A stretch of 21,365 nt of DNA from Candidatus Dojkabacteria bacterium (GTDB lineage Bacteria; Patescibacteriota; Dojkabacteria; GCA-002793355), in NCBI GenBank assembly GCA_015489555.1, contig WFZN01000037.1, forward strand, positions 1-21,365. Reading direction: 5' to 3'. Under the pieces are notes generated by a model. It was not told the DNA's origin, searched no databases, and saw only the letters and a program-made list of their open reading frames with translations. This document shows, piece after piece, positions 13,916 to 21,063 of this stretch; positions within the stretch are counted from its first letter, which is position 1, and each line of letters starts with the position of its first letter. The position numbers were made by a program, and so were the translations under genes.

Positions 13916-15148
13916 CTAGACGTTAGCAATAATATTCTTGTATTTGTAGTTTATAAATTCGATAACTGCATATAGCAGAGTTAATGCCCCTAATACCGCC
14001 CACATAACATTAATATCGAGCAATGTTCCCCATACAATGTTGACGGTAGCAAAAAGTAGGGTGCGAATAAAAGAAATACCACTTAGAACCGTCGCTCTAT
14101 TAAAACTTTTTATATAAGGTTGCATAAATGCATTTATAAGTTGACTAAGTTCTACAAGAATAATACGATAAGCCACGTAATTTATAGTAATAAGAGTCTT
14201 TAGATGTAAACTATTTGCTGTAAGTAAGAATATTATGAAGATAAACTGATTAGATAGAAGCAACCTTACGAGTTTTGAGAATTTGATGTTCTTTTTTATC
14301 GTTAGTAAAATCTGATGTACTGCTATAGATAGTATCGGTATTCCGATTGAAAAGATTAGCGGATAGTGTTTAATGTCGATATTAAAGTAAAGGAACAAAG
14401 GTTGCACAGCCCATTGCAAAAGATAACGGCTTAGCCCAAAAAGTAGAGAGAATACTACAATTATGCGTAAAATAGCACTTTGTTTTATTGTGGATAGCGC
14501 TGATTTAAGGTATTCTTTGTAGTCTGGTACCAAGCTCTCTTTAAGTTCAATCTTAGGTTCTTGTATGAAAAAGGTCAGAATGCCTAGTGACAATAGAAGG
14601 GTGATTGGAGTAGTAGTCCATAAAAAACGCAGACTTATACCATTACGTATCGCAAAGATTGCGAACGTTCCTGATACAAGGTTAGATACAAGGCCCACTA
14701 TTCTGTTTGCAGAGAGGAATTTTTGATAGTATCTTTCCGCACGCAGCTCTTTAAATGTATCATAAATGAGTGCTTCATTACTTCCAGATTCAAAAGCCAA
14801 TCCCATGCCCATAAGAAATTCGGCTAACATATAGAAGACAAAGGGAAGTTTAAATGTGTATGCAGTAAAACCTAGCATGTAAAGAGCGTTTCCGATTAGA
14901 ATGCTGTATTTGCGGCCGACCCTATCACCCAATATACCTGTCGGTACTTCTAACATAGCTGTAGAATACATGTAGATACTTTGTAAAAGCAGTATCTGTG
15001 TGTACGATAGGTTAAGATGTTTATTAAAGTACACAACGATAAGCGACATCCAAGGTGCCCAAGTGTTGAAAAATTCCCAAAAGAAAAAAGGCAATATCCT
15101 TTTTGAAAGCAAAATCTTTTTTAAAGATGATTGACTATCTTGACTCAT
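13916..15148 (-). CDS. Major facilitator superfamily transporter
   Basis: A 410-residue integral membrane protein, about the normal size for a 12-helix MFS carrier. The signature loop between helices 2 and 3 is intact at residues 71-80 (GILGDRVGRK). The hydrophobic helices alternate with short basic loops, and a longer charged central loop (about 195-215) separates the two halves. The substrate is not evident; the N-terminal half resembles drug-efflux-type and uncharacterised MFS proteins. The protein has no cysteine. It is convergent to ppa and divergent from infB. The ATG at 15148 has no Shine-Dalgarno sequence. Confidence 0.85.
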   Translation of the reverse strand: MSQDSQSSLKKILLSKRILPFFFWEFFNTWAPWMSLIVVYFNKHLNLSYTQILLLQSIYMYSTAMLEVPTGILGDRVGRKYSILIGNALYMLGFTAYTFKLPFVFYMLAEFLMGMGLAFESGSNEALIYDTFKELRAERYYQKFLSANRIVGLVSNLVSGTFAIFAIRNGISLRFLWTTTPITLLLSLGILTFFIQEPKIELKESLVPDYKEYLKSALSTIKQSAILRIIVVFSLLFGLSRYLLQWAVQPLFLYFNIDIKHYPLIFSIGIPILSIAVHQILLTIKKNIKFSKLVRLLLSNQFIFIIFLLTANSLHLKTLITINYVAYRIILVELSQLINAFMQPYIKSFNRATVLSGISFIRTLLFATVNIVWGTLLDINVMWAVLGALTLLYAVIEFINYKYKNIIANV

Positions 15149-15207
15149 TGCGAAGCCGTAAATATTTAAGTCGTATTAATTATTGTGGAATCCTAGGTTA
15201 ATGCGTT

Positions 15208-15216
15208 ATTTTAGCA
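15208..15216 (-). promoter_or_regulatory. Extended -10 for the MFS gene
   Basis: On the minus strand TGCTAAAAT (15216-15208) is an extended -10 motif. It implies a start near 15201 and a leader of about 50 bases before the ATG at 15148. No good -35 is seen. Confidence 0.4.
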
Positions 15217-15332
15217 CAGTAGCGCCTTTTTGCTTGAGACATTCTACAAACGTAGACTTGATTGAACAAAAATGCATATCATTTTGGTGAATCTGAGCTA
15301 TGGTTGTAGCTTTTTATACTAAAAATCAATGA

Positions 15333-15338
15333 TATAAT
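15333..15338 (+). promoter_or_regulatory. -10 box of infB, leaderless spacing
   Basis: TATAAT, preceded by TGA (extended -10, TGnTATAAT), ends 6 bases before the ATG at 15345, putting +1 on the A. No Shine-Dalgarno sequence. Confidence 0.65.
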
Positions 15339-15344
15339 CGCACT

Positions 15345-16907
15345 ATGCCGGTAGATAGAATTCCAACAATTGTAGTACTTGGTCACGTAGATCACGGCAA
15401 AACTACGTTACTTGATGCAATTCGTAAAACTGATGTGCAAAAGCGTGAACCGATGGGTATAACCCAAAATATTTATATCTCTGAGGTAGAGTATCAAGGT
15501 AAAACCCTAACATTTGTAGACACACCAGGTCACGAGGTTTTTAGCCTAATGCGTATGCAGGGCGGAAGAGTGGCAGACCTTGCCCTATTAGTTGTAGCTG
15601 CAGATGAAGGAGTACAAGAGCAAACCAAAGAGTCACTTGAGATTATTAAAAAGGAAGGCATTAAATTTATAGTAGCAATTACCAAGATTGACACAGAGGG
15701 GGCAAACGTACAAAAGGTTATAAATGATCTTTTAAAAGAAGGGGTGTACTTAGAAGGTTACGGTGGAGATGTACCATATGTTGAAGTAAGCGGAGTAACC
15801 GGCCAGGGGCTTGATAAATTGTTAGAGACAATCTTTCTTTACATTGAGGTAGAAAACCTTTTAGATGATGACTTTGCCAAGCTTAAACTAGAAGAATTTA
15901 TAAAAGATAAAGATCTTATCACAAATATAGATGGATACGGCGTGGTGCTTGACACTACGGTAGATCCCCATTTAGGAGTTACAGCCTTTGTTATTTGGAG
16001 GCTAGGAAAAATTACTTACAAAGACGTAGTATTTTTGCAAAACACGCGTGTGAGGCTTAGTAAGTTTCAAAACGCAAACAAAGAGCCAATAAAAGAAGCT
16101 ATAGCTGGTAAGGCAGTTATAATTCCATCTGTTGATGTATTGCCAAACCCCGGCGACTTGTTACTTTACTCTAAAAATAGCAGAAAGTTAGAGAAGGCAT
16201 TGGAAAGATTTTACAAGGATCAAAAACTATTAAGTTCGGCACGCGCGGTAAGCAAAGAAGCCCAGAAAGACTTTTTAGAAGAGTTTTTTTCTGATCAAGA
16301 AGAGGTAGTAGAAAAGACAATTGTTCCATTAATTATAAAGTTTGATGTTGAAGCTTCTAAACGTTCAATTTTGCCAACCCTTGAGCGTTTTAATACAGAG
16401 CATGTGGAATTTAAGGTTATAAGCAGTGGAGTTGGCAATGTTTCTCCTAATGATATTGATCTTGCCAAAGAGTTTAAAGCAAAGGTTATAGCGTTTAGAG
16501 TAAAGGTACAAAACAAGGTCGAGTCTATTGCTAAAAAGCTCAAGATAGATGTACAAAGGTTTGATACAGTATATCAGTTTTATGAATTTTTGCGTGAAGT
16601 AGCAGAGAAGATTGAGGAGAAATATCAAGGCCCTCAGGTTATAGGTAAGGCAAGAGTATTAAAGGTTTTTGTGTTGTCAGATAACAGCGTTGTTGCGGGG
16701 AGTGCTGTGCTTGAGGGGGTTGTTAAACGTTCGGCTAGAGTTAGGGTTGTTCGTAACGATAAGACTGTAGCAGAATACGATATTGTAGACTTAAGGCGTT
16801 TTAAAGAAAAAGTAGCAGAAGTTACCAAAGGAAGTGAATGTGGAATAAATCTTGGTAAAAAAGCTGACATAAAAGAGGGAGATATTTTGGAGATTATTGA
16901 GAAGTAG
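15345..16907 (+). CDS. infB: Translation initiation factor IF-2, compact form
   Basis: GTPase that places fMet-tRNA on the small subunit and promotes subunit joining. G1 GHVDHGKT is at 13-20, G2 GITQ at 38-41 (Thr40) and G3 DTPGHE at 59-64. G4 is TKID at 113-116, where nearly all IF-2 proteins have NKID. Domains II, III and the fMet-tRNA-binding C-terminal domain follow, with the late motif GSECGINLGKKADIKEGD. At 520 residues it lacks the long N-terminal extension of E. coli IF-2 and starts directly at the G domain. The G2 region also departs from the usual sequence (QNIYIS in place of QHIGAY). The intact domain set and absence of another infB in view suggest it is the working factor. If transcripts here are leaderless, initiation would lean on this factor and fMet-tRNA rather than SD pairing. 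Confidence 0.95.
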   Translation: MPVDRIPTIVVLGHVDHGKTTLLDAIRKTDVQKREPMGITQNIYISEVEYQGKTLTFVDTPGHEVFSLMRMQGGRVADLALLVVAADEGVQEQTKESLEIIKKEGIKFIVAITKIDTEGANVQKVINDLLKEGVYLEGYGGDVPYVEVSGVTGQGLDKLLETIFLYIEVENLLDDDFAKLKLEEFIKDKDLITNIDGYGVVLDTTVDPHLGVTAFVIWRLGKITYKDVVFLQNTRVRLSKFQNANKEPIKEAIAGKAVIIPSVDVLPNPGDLLLYSKNSRKLEKALERFYKDQKLLSSARAVSKEAQKDFLEEFFSDQEEVVEKTIVPLIIKFDVEASKRSILPTLERFNTEHVEFKVISSGVGNVSPNDIDLAKEFKAKVIAFRVKVQNKVESIAKKLKIDVQRFDTVYQFYEFLREVAEKIEEKYQGPQVIGKARVLKVFVLSDNSVVAGSAVLEGVVKRSARVRVVRNDKTVAEYDIVDLRRFKEKVAEVTKGSECGINLGKKADIKEGDILEIIEK

Positions 16908-17089
16908 GGTGTTTTGGTTTTAGTTGCTGTAGAGACAGTTTTTACTATGTGAAATTGCGGGATTAGTAAAGTGCGGTTTACGAATATGTTACGTATTGGT
17001 AAAGTGTGATAGGCTAGTATATGTTTTGATTCGTATTAATAGCCTTATGGGACCTGAGGTAAAAGATAAGTAAGGGTTAGACCTATTAT
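16908..17089. other. Intergenic region between convergent infB and murD
   Basis: 182 bases with no gene I can support. A weak terminator-like element lies at about 16928-16946: CTGT, a 4-base loop, ACAG and a T5 run on the plus strand. The 4-bp stem is too short to be confident, but it is correctly placed after infB. Confidence 0.3.
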
Positions 17090-18565
17090 CTATTTATTTG
17101 GTAATACAATTTTCCTAACCGCCTCTTCAAATTTTTCTCCTCTATCCCACTCATTTAAAAACATATTAAAACTTGCTGCAGCGGGAGAGAGTATGATAGC
17201 TATTTTTTGGTTTTTGGGATAAGATTTGGCAATTTGGTATGCTTTTTGCACGGCTTTGTTAATGTCGTTAAAGTATGCGTGGTGGGGTAGTTTAAATTGG
17301 TCAGCTAAGGTTTTAAGTTTCTCACTTGCACTTCCTTCAAAGAGTATTAGTGTGATTGGTAATGTGGATGCAAGTTCTATAAGTGCTTTATAATCCTCAC
17401 CTTTGTCAACTCCTCCTGCTATCCAGATTATGTGAGCATAACCACGAGCTTTTAGGGTAGATAGCGCGTGTTTTACTGCAGTTGTGTTTGTTGCAGCTGT
17501 ATCGTTGTAAAAGTCTAGGTTTTTTACAGAGTGTATAAGTTGCAACCTGCCGGGCAGCCCTTTAAAGGTTTTAAGTACTTTTTTTATAATCTCTGGTTTA
17601 ATTTCAAACGGTACGTAAGTGGCAGCGATCGTGTTAAGAATGTTAGCAATATTTGGTGTTCCTTGTAGGGTATGAGAGAGTTTTAACTTTTTAAATAAAG
17701 GTTTGTTATTGTAATAAAAGGTTTGGTTGTGGTACCAGATTATTGCGTATGGTTTTGCTTGTGTGGTGATTTGTTGATACTCTTTGGGGGTTAGTATACC
17801 GGTTATAATAATTTTTGCTTTGGTTTTTAGGTGTTTTTTAAAGCGTTTATATTCTTTGTATGGAATTACTGCGTAGTCATCTGGCGATTGGTGGGTAAAT
17901 ATACTAAGTTTTGTTTTTTGATATTCTTTAAGAGAGCCGTGCCAATTTATGTGGTCTACGCCAATATTGGTAAGTACTGCAATATTTGGTGAGAGTTTAT
18001 ACTCATTCATATTGTCAAGTTGAAAACTTGAAAGTTCTAATACAACTTTGTGATTTGGGGTTAATTTTGGTAAGAGTTTTAAGGCGCTTACCCCAATGTT
18101 GCCAGCAATGTGTACGTTGTTAAAGGCTTTGTTTAAGATTTTATGTATAAGAGTGGTTGTGGTACTTTTACCTTTGGTGCCTGTTATCCCTATGTTGTAG
18201 GCTTTTGAGTAGGTAAAATAAAGTACCATTTCCATAACGATTGGTTTTTTAAGGGTTTTTGCCCATTGTAAGAGTTTATTATGAGGAGGTATTGCGGGGT
18301 TTCTTACAATAATGTCTGCCCATTTAAAGTCAAGTTTGCGGTGCTTACCCAGTATAAGTTCTAATTTACAGTTTTGTGGGATTTGAAGGCTGTCTAGTAC
18401 GGGTTTTAGGGTGGTTTTACCTCTTAAGTCTGTAGCGCGCACCTTTGCACCAAGATTACAAAAGAGCTCTATTGCTCCGCTTCCACCTTTGTTTAGGCCT
18501 ATACCCCAGATTAGAATCTTTTTATTTTTGAAGTCTTCTAGGGTTTTGGGTAAAGTTGAAGGCAT
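17090..18565 (-). CDS. murD: UDP-N-acetylmuramoylalanine-D-glutamate ligase (MurD)
   Basis: Cytoplasmic Mur ligase adding D-glutamate to UDP-MurNAc-L-Ala. An N-terminal Rossmann-like domain (KILIWGIGLNKGG) is followed by the ATP-binding loop GTKGKST at 129-135. Then come AGNIGVS (154-160), LELSSFQLD (177-184) and the NIGVDHINWHG segment (200-210). The C-terminal domain carries GLPGRLQ, NDTAATNTTAV, GGVDKG and the closing LSPAAASFNMF...RGEKF, all characteristic of MurD. At 491 residues it is somewhat longer than E. coli MurD (about 438), mainly in the linker of the central domain (about 230-300, Lys-rich). It lies 16 bases after the murF stop on the same strand and is almost certainly co-transcribed. 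No Shine-Dalgarno sequence precedes the ATG. Confidence 0.93.
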   Translation of the reverse strand: MPSTLPKTLEDFKNKKILIWGIGLNKGGSGAIELFCNLGAKVRATDLRGKTTLKPVLDSLQIPQNCKLELILGKHRKLDFKWADIIVRNPAIPPHNKLLQWAKTLKKPIVMEMVLYFTYSKAYNIGITGTKGKSTTTTLIHKILNKAFNNVHIAGNIGVSALKLLPKLTPNHKVVLELSSFQLDNMNEYKLSPNIAVLTNIGVDHINWHGSLKEYQKTKLSIFTHQSPDDYAVIPYKEYKRFKKHLKTKAKIIITGILTPKEYQQITTQAKPYAIIWYHNQTFYYNNKPLFKKLKLSHTLQGTPNIANILNTIAATYVPFEIKPEIIKKVLKTFKGLPGRLQLIHSVKNLDFYNDTAATNTTAVKHALSTLKARGYAHIIWIAGGVDKGEDYKALIELASTLPITLILFEGSASEKLKTLADQFKLPHHAYFNDINKAVQKAYQIAKSYPKNQKIAIILSPAAASFNMFLNEWDRGEKFEEAVRKIVLPNK

Positions 18566-18581
18566 AGTGCGTTTAATTAGT

Positions 18582-20084
18582 TTAGTGGGATTTTTCTGAG
18601 GTATCCCATATTTTCCAGGCTTGTTGAGAGTTTGAGGCTTTTGCCATAAGCATTATATTTTGGCTTTTGGGAATCTGTTCTATTATGTTTTCTACAATTT
18701 TTCGGGCTTTATCTACTGTATCAGCATAGTAGATGTTAGTGGAGTCTGTAATGTAAGAAGATAAAGTGTTTTTGTAGTGAGGGGCTCCGTAAAAGATAAT
18801 GTAATCTACAGTTTTTGTAGTAAGTGCGGTTTTTACCACTTTTTTGTGTTCTGGTTCTTCGTATTTACCAAGCTCTGCCATTTTACCAAGTACCATAATT
18901 TTTATAGTGTTTGTGGTAGGAATCTTGTCAAAGGTTTTTATTGCGTTTGTCATGGATAATCCATTTGCATTGTAACTTTCGTTTATTATGGTTACTTTTT
19001 TACCCATTATTGTGTGAGCTTCTATGTTACCGCGCCCTTTAAAGGGAGTAAAGGTTGAAAGTGATGTTATTGCTTTGTACCAGGGGATTTGTAAAAGTTC
19101 TAAGGCAAGAAAGCTTGCTGCTATATTGTGTCCTATCTTAAGGTTGTAAAAGGGTAGAAAGATGGTAAAGGTGTTAGATTCGGGGTTTAGTTGGGGCGGG
19201 CGCCCCCTACGGGGGCGCCCGCCCCAACCCCTGACAACCGCATTTTCTACATCTTCAAACCTTGTATAAGGCAATCTAACCACCTGAAACGTAATCTCTG
19301 TACCTTCTTCTACCAATTTATGCTTTACTACACGTAAATTAGATCTAGTACATCCCCCAAAAGTTAGAGTATCCTTAGGAAGGATGTCATTATAATATTT
19401 AACCAAATTGCGCGGTAAAACAGCCTTTTTAGAATTTATAAAAATCTCCCCCTTAGCCTTAATAACACCTTTTAGATTTTTTACATATTCGGTATGAGCA
19501 GGGGCAACATTTAAAAGCACCCGAGCATCTGCAGGAGCAATACCAACTTGCGTTTTAATCTCTCCAAAATCAGCCATAGCAAACTCAAGAACCCCAATAT
19601 CGTATACGCTATCTATGTTCGCTAAGGCAAGTGGCGTGCCGTATATCCCGTTAAGATTCCCTTCCGGTATAAACACATTGTAACCAAGATGTTTTAAAAT
19701 GTGTCCAAACAAAAATTTGGTAGTAGATTTGCCACTTGAGCCAGTTATTGCAATGCTTTGTTTTAAATATCTCTTAAACTTATAACTTGCAAGAGTAGTA
19801 AGCGCCTTATAGGTATCTTTTACCAGAATACCGTTTGGGTAATTAATCTTTTTGCCATCAAAAATCTTATATTGTGTAAGATAGGCAACTGCTCCGTTTT
19901 TAATAGCCGATTCAATAAACTTGTGTCCATCTGTTTTTTCACCTTTAAGTGGTACAAACAAAGAGCCTTTTTCCGCTTTCCTAGAATCTATAACAACATT
20001 AGAAAATTCTATATTTGACAGGGCAAGGTTTATAAAATCCACAAAGAGGTCAGAAAAGATTCTCTTTAGCTTTTGTATTTTCAT
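18582..20084 (-). CDS. murF: UDP-MurNAc-tripeptide D-alanyl-D-alanine ligase (MurF)
   Basis: Last cytoplasmic Mur ligase, joining D-Ala-D-Ala to the UDP-MurNAc-tripeptide. The N-terminal domain has the MurE/F-type VVIDSRKAEKGSLFVPLKGE and DGHKFIESAIKNGA. The ATP loop GSSGKST is at 115-121. EFAMADFGEI, NVAPAHTEY and the late INESYNANGLSM are MurF-type motifs, the last distinguishing it from MurE. Length is 500 residues. Residues about 286-299 (GWGGRPRRGRPPQL) are an Arg/Gly/Pro-rich insertion in a loop before the strand leading to IGHN. It is encoded by an 18-bp perfect hairpin and is unlike the rest of this Lys-rich, AT-coded protein. It is divergent from the secreted-protein gene at 20132 with 47 bases between, and murD follows 16 bases downstream. 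Confidence 0.92.
   Translation of the reverse strand: MKIQKLKRIFSDLFVDFINLALSNIEFSNVVIDSRKAEKGSLFVPLKGEKTDGHKFIESAIKNGAVAYLTQYKIFDGKKINYPNGILVKDTYKALTTLASYKFKRYLKQSIAITGSSGKSTTKFLFGHILKHLGYNVFIPEGNLNGIYGTPLALANIDSVYDIGVLEFAMADFGEIKTQVGIAPADARVLLNVAPAHTEYVKNLKGVIKAKGEIFINSKKAVLPRNLVKYYNDILPKDTLTFGGCTRSNLRVVKHKLVEEGTEITFQVVRLPYTRFEDVENAVVRGWGGRPRRGRPPQLNPESNTFTIFLPFYNLKIGHNIAASFLALELLQIPWYKAITSLSTFTPFKGRGNIEAHTIMGKKVTIINESYNANGLSMTNAIKTFDKIPTTNTIKIMVLGKMAELGKYEEPEHKKVVKTALTTKTVDYIIFYGAPHYKNTLSSYITDSTNIYYADTVDKARKIVENIIEQIPKSQNIMLMAKASNSQQAWKIWDTSEKSH
19190..19228 (-). repeat. 18-bp perfect GC-rich hairpin inserted in frame in murF
   Basis: The arm 19190-19207 (GTTGGGGCGGGCGCCCCC) is exactly complementary to 19211-19228 around the loop TAC. 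The unit is 39 bp, 13 codons long, and almost pure G/C. It falls in a variable loop of MurF and keeps the frame. This matches the behaviour of palindromic elements that insert in frame in Rickettsia genes. Confidence 0.85.
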
Positions 20085-20117
20085 CTAATTGTTATGTTTG
20101 ACTTTTTTAGGTGAATA

Positions 20118-20123
20118 TACTAT
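20118..20123 (+). promoter_or_regulatory. Possible -10 box of the 276-residue protein gene
   Basis: TACTAT ends 8 bases before the ATG at 20132. TATAAA at 20124-20129 is nearer but only 2 bases from the ATG. The 47-bp divergent gap must also hold the murF promoter. Confidence 0.4.
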
Positions 20124-20131
20124 TATAAATC

Positions 20132-20962
20132 ATGAAACGATTGGCATTAGTAGTGGTAACGCTTTTGTTAAGCGGGTTGGCTTTATGGGGAGGTTGGTTT
20201 ATCTATCGCGATAAGGTGGCTAGTGATAATAGTAATAAAGAGGTCCACAAAGAGGATAGCAAAGTTTCAAAGAAACAAAAAACGGGCAGCATATTAGAGA
20301 TTTTTAATAAAGGAGGCGTTTTATTTTTACCAAAAGATATAAAAATAGATCTAGACCAAACAGCTAGTTCAACCGACAAAGCAACGCGCGCTCCAACAAA
20401 GACTGTTACACCAACAGTTATTCCAAGGGAGGTTACCATTCAAGCTGCCATCCGTATAGAATTTACCGGTAAAACATTTTACTTACCTACAAACATTAAT
20501 TTAACCGGAGTCAAAAGGCAAACAAAAGTAATAACCGCTCAAAGTGTAACTGAGTTTGTAGAGAAAGTAAACCAGATACTACAACAGTACGATTCTATGG
20601 ATGATATAACCCAGTATAAGTATTTTTCCCCCAATCTCTACACATACGGTGTTTACTATGTGCCCGACCATTACAGTAGATTATGGTGGTTAGAGCAAAA
20701 CTTAAACTTACAGTCTTTATTATCAAAAATAGAAAACAATGGCCCAACTTGGAGAACAATTTGTGAGAAAACATTTACAACAGTTGATAGTAACCTAAAA
20801 ACACTAAAATGTAAACGAGAGGTTTACAGAGAAGACGTAGGAGACTGGTATCATACCGGAGATAGTTACGTTTGTTTTATAAAAAGCGCAGATTCTAAAA
20901 GCTGGCTTGTTTCTATGGTAATTGGGGGACCAGTGGGGGATTTTTATGGGTGTAAATGGTAA
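20132..20962 (+). CDS. Secreted or anchored protein of unknown function
   Basis: A 276-residue protein I cannot assign. An N-terminal signal or anchor helix (about 4-25) is followed by a charged, Lys-rich linker and a Thr/Pro-rich stretch (about 78-99). Two similar segments flank that stretch: EIFNKGGVLFLPKDIKIDL (56-74) and RIEFTGKTFYLPTNINLTGV (108-127). Both have the pattern hydrophobic-F-x(0-1)-G-x-x-FhLP-x-x-I, suggesting a duplicated strand or short repeat. The C-terminal half (about 135-276) is a separate compact-looking domain rich in aromatic residues. Its four cysteines are probably paired: TICEKTF, LKCKREVY, YVCFIKS and the final GCKW. It could be a pilin-like or lipoprotein-like surface protein, but no known family is recognised. 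It is divergent from murF; a secreted LRR protein follows. Confidence 0.7.
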   Translation: MKRLALVVVTLLLSGLALWGGWFIYRDKVASDNSNKEVHKEDSKVSKKQKTGSILEIFNKGGVLFLPKDIKIDLDQTASSTDKATRAPTKTVTPTVIPREVTIQAAIRIEFTGKTFYLPTNINLTGVKRQTKVITAQSVTEFVEKVNQILQQYDSMDDITQYKYFSPNLYTYGVYYVPDHYSRLWWLEQNLNLQSLLSKIENNGPTWRTICEKTFTTVDSNLKTLKCKREVYREDVGDWYHTGDSYVCFIKSADSKSWLVSMVIGGPVGDFYGCKW

Positions 20963-20991
20963 ATGCTCTTTTTACGTAGCAAGTACAGTTC

Positions 20992-21009
20992 TGTGATATT
21001 TTGTGATAT
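20992..21009 (+). repeat. Direct repeat upstream of the LRR gene
   Basis: TGTGATAT occurs at 20992-20999 and again at 21002-21009, 10 bases apart centre to centre (one helical turn), about 43 bases upstream of the -10 at 21052. It could be an activator site. By length alone it could also be chance. Confidence 0.3.
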
Positions 21010-21051
21010 CAAATCGTACACCCACTTATTACGTTTTTGGATAAAACAAGG

Positions 21052-21057
21052 TATACT
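21052..21057 (+). promoter_or_regulatory. -10 box of the LRR gene, leaderless spacing
   Basis: TATACT ends 6 bases before the ATG at 21064, so +1 would fall on the A. No Shine-Dalgarno sequence. Confidence 0.55.
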
Positions 21058-21063
21058 TTAATA

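Noticed and set aside
16928..16946. Rho-independent terminator after infB
   Set aside because: A 4-bp stem followed by T5 is too weak to call firmly; it is mentioned only in the intergenic entry.
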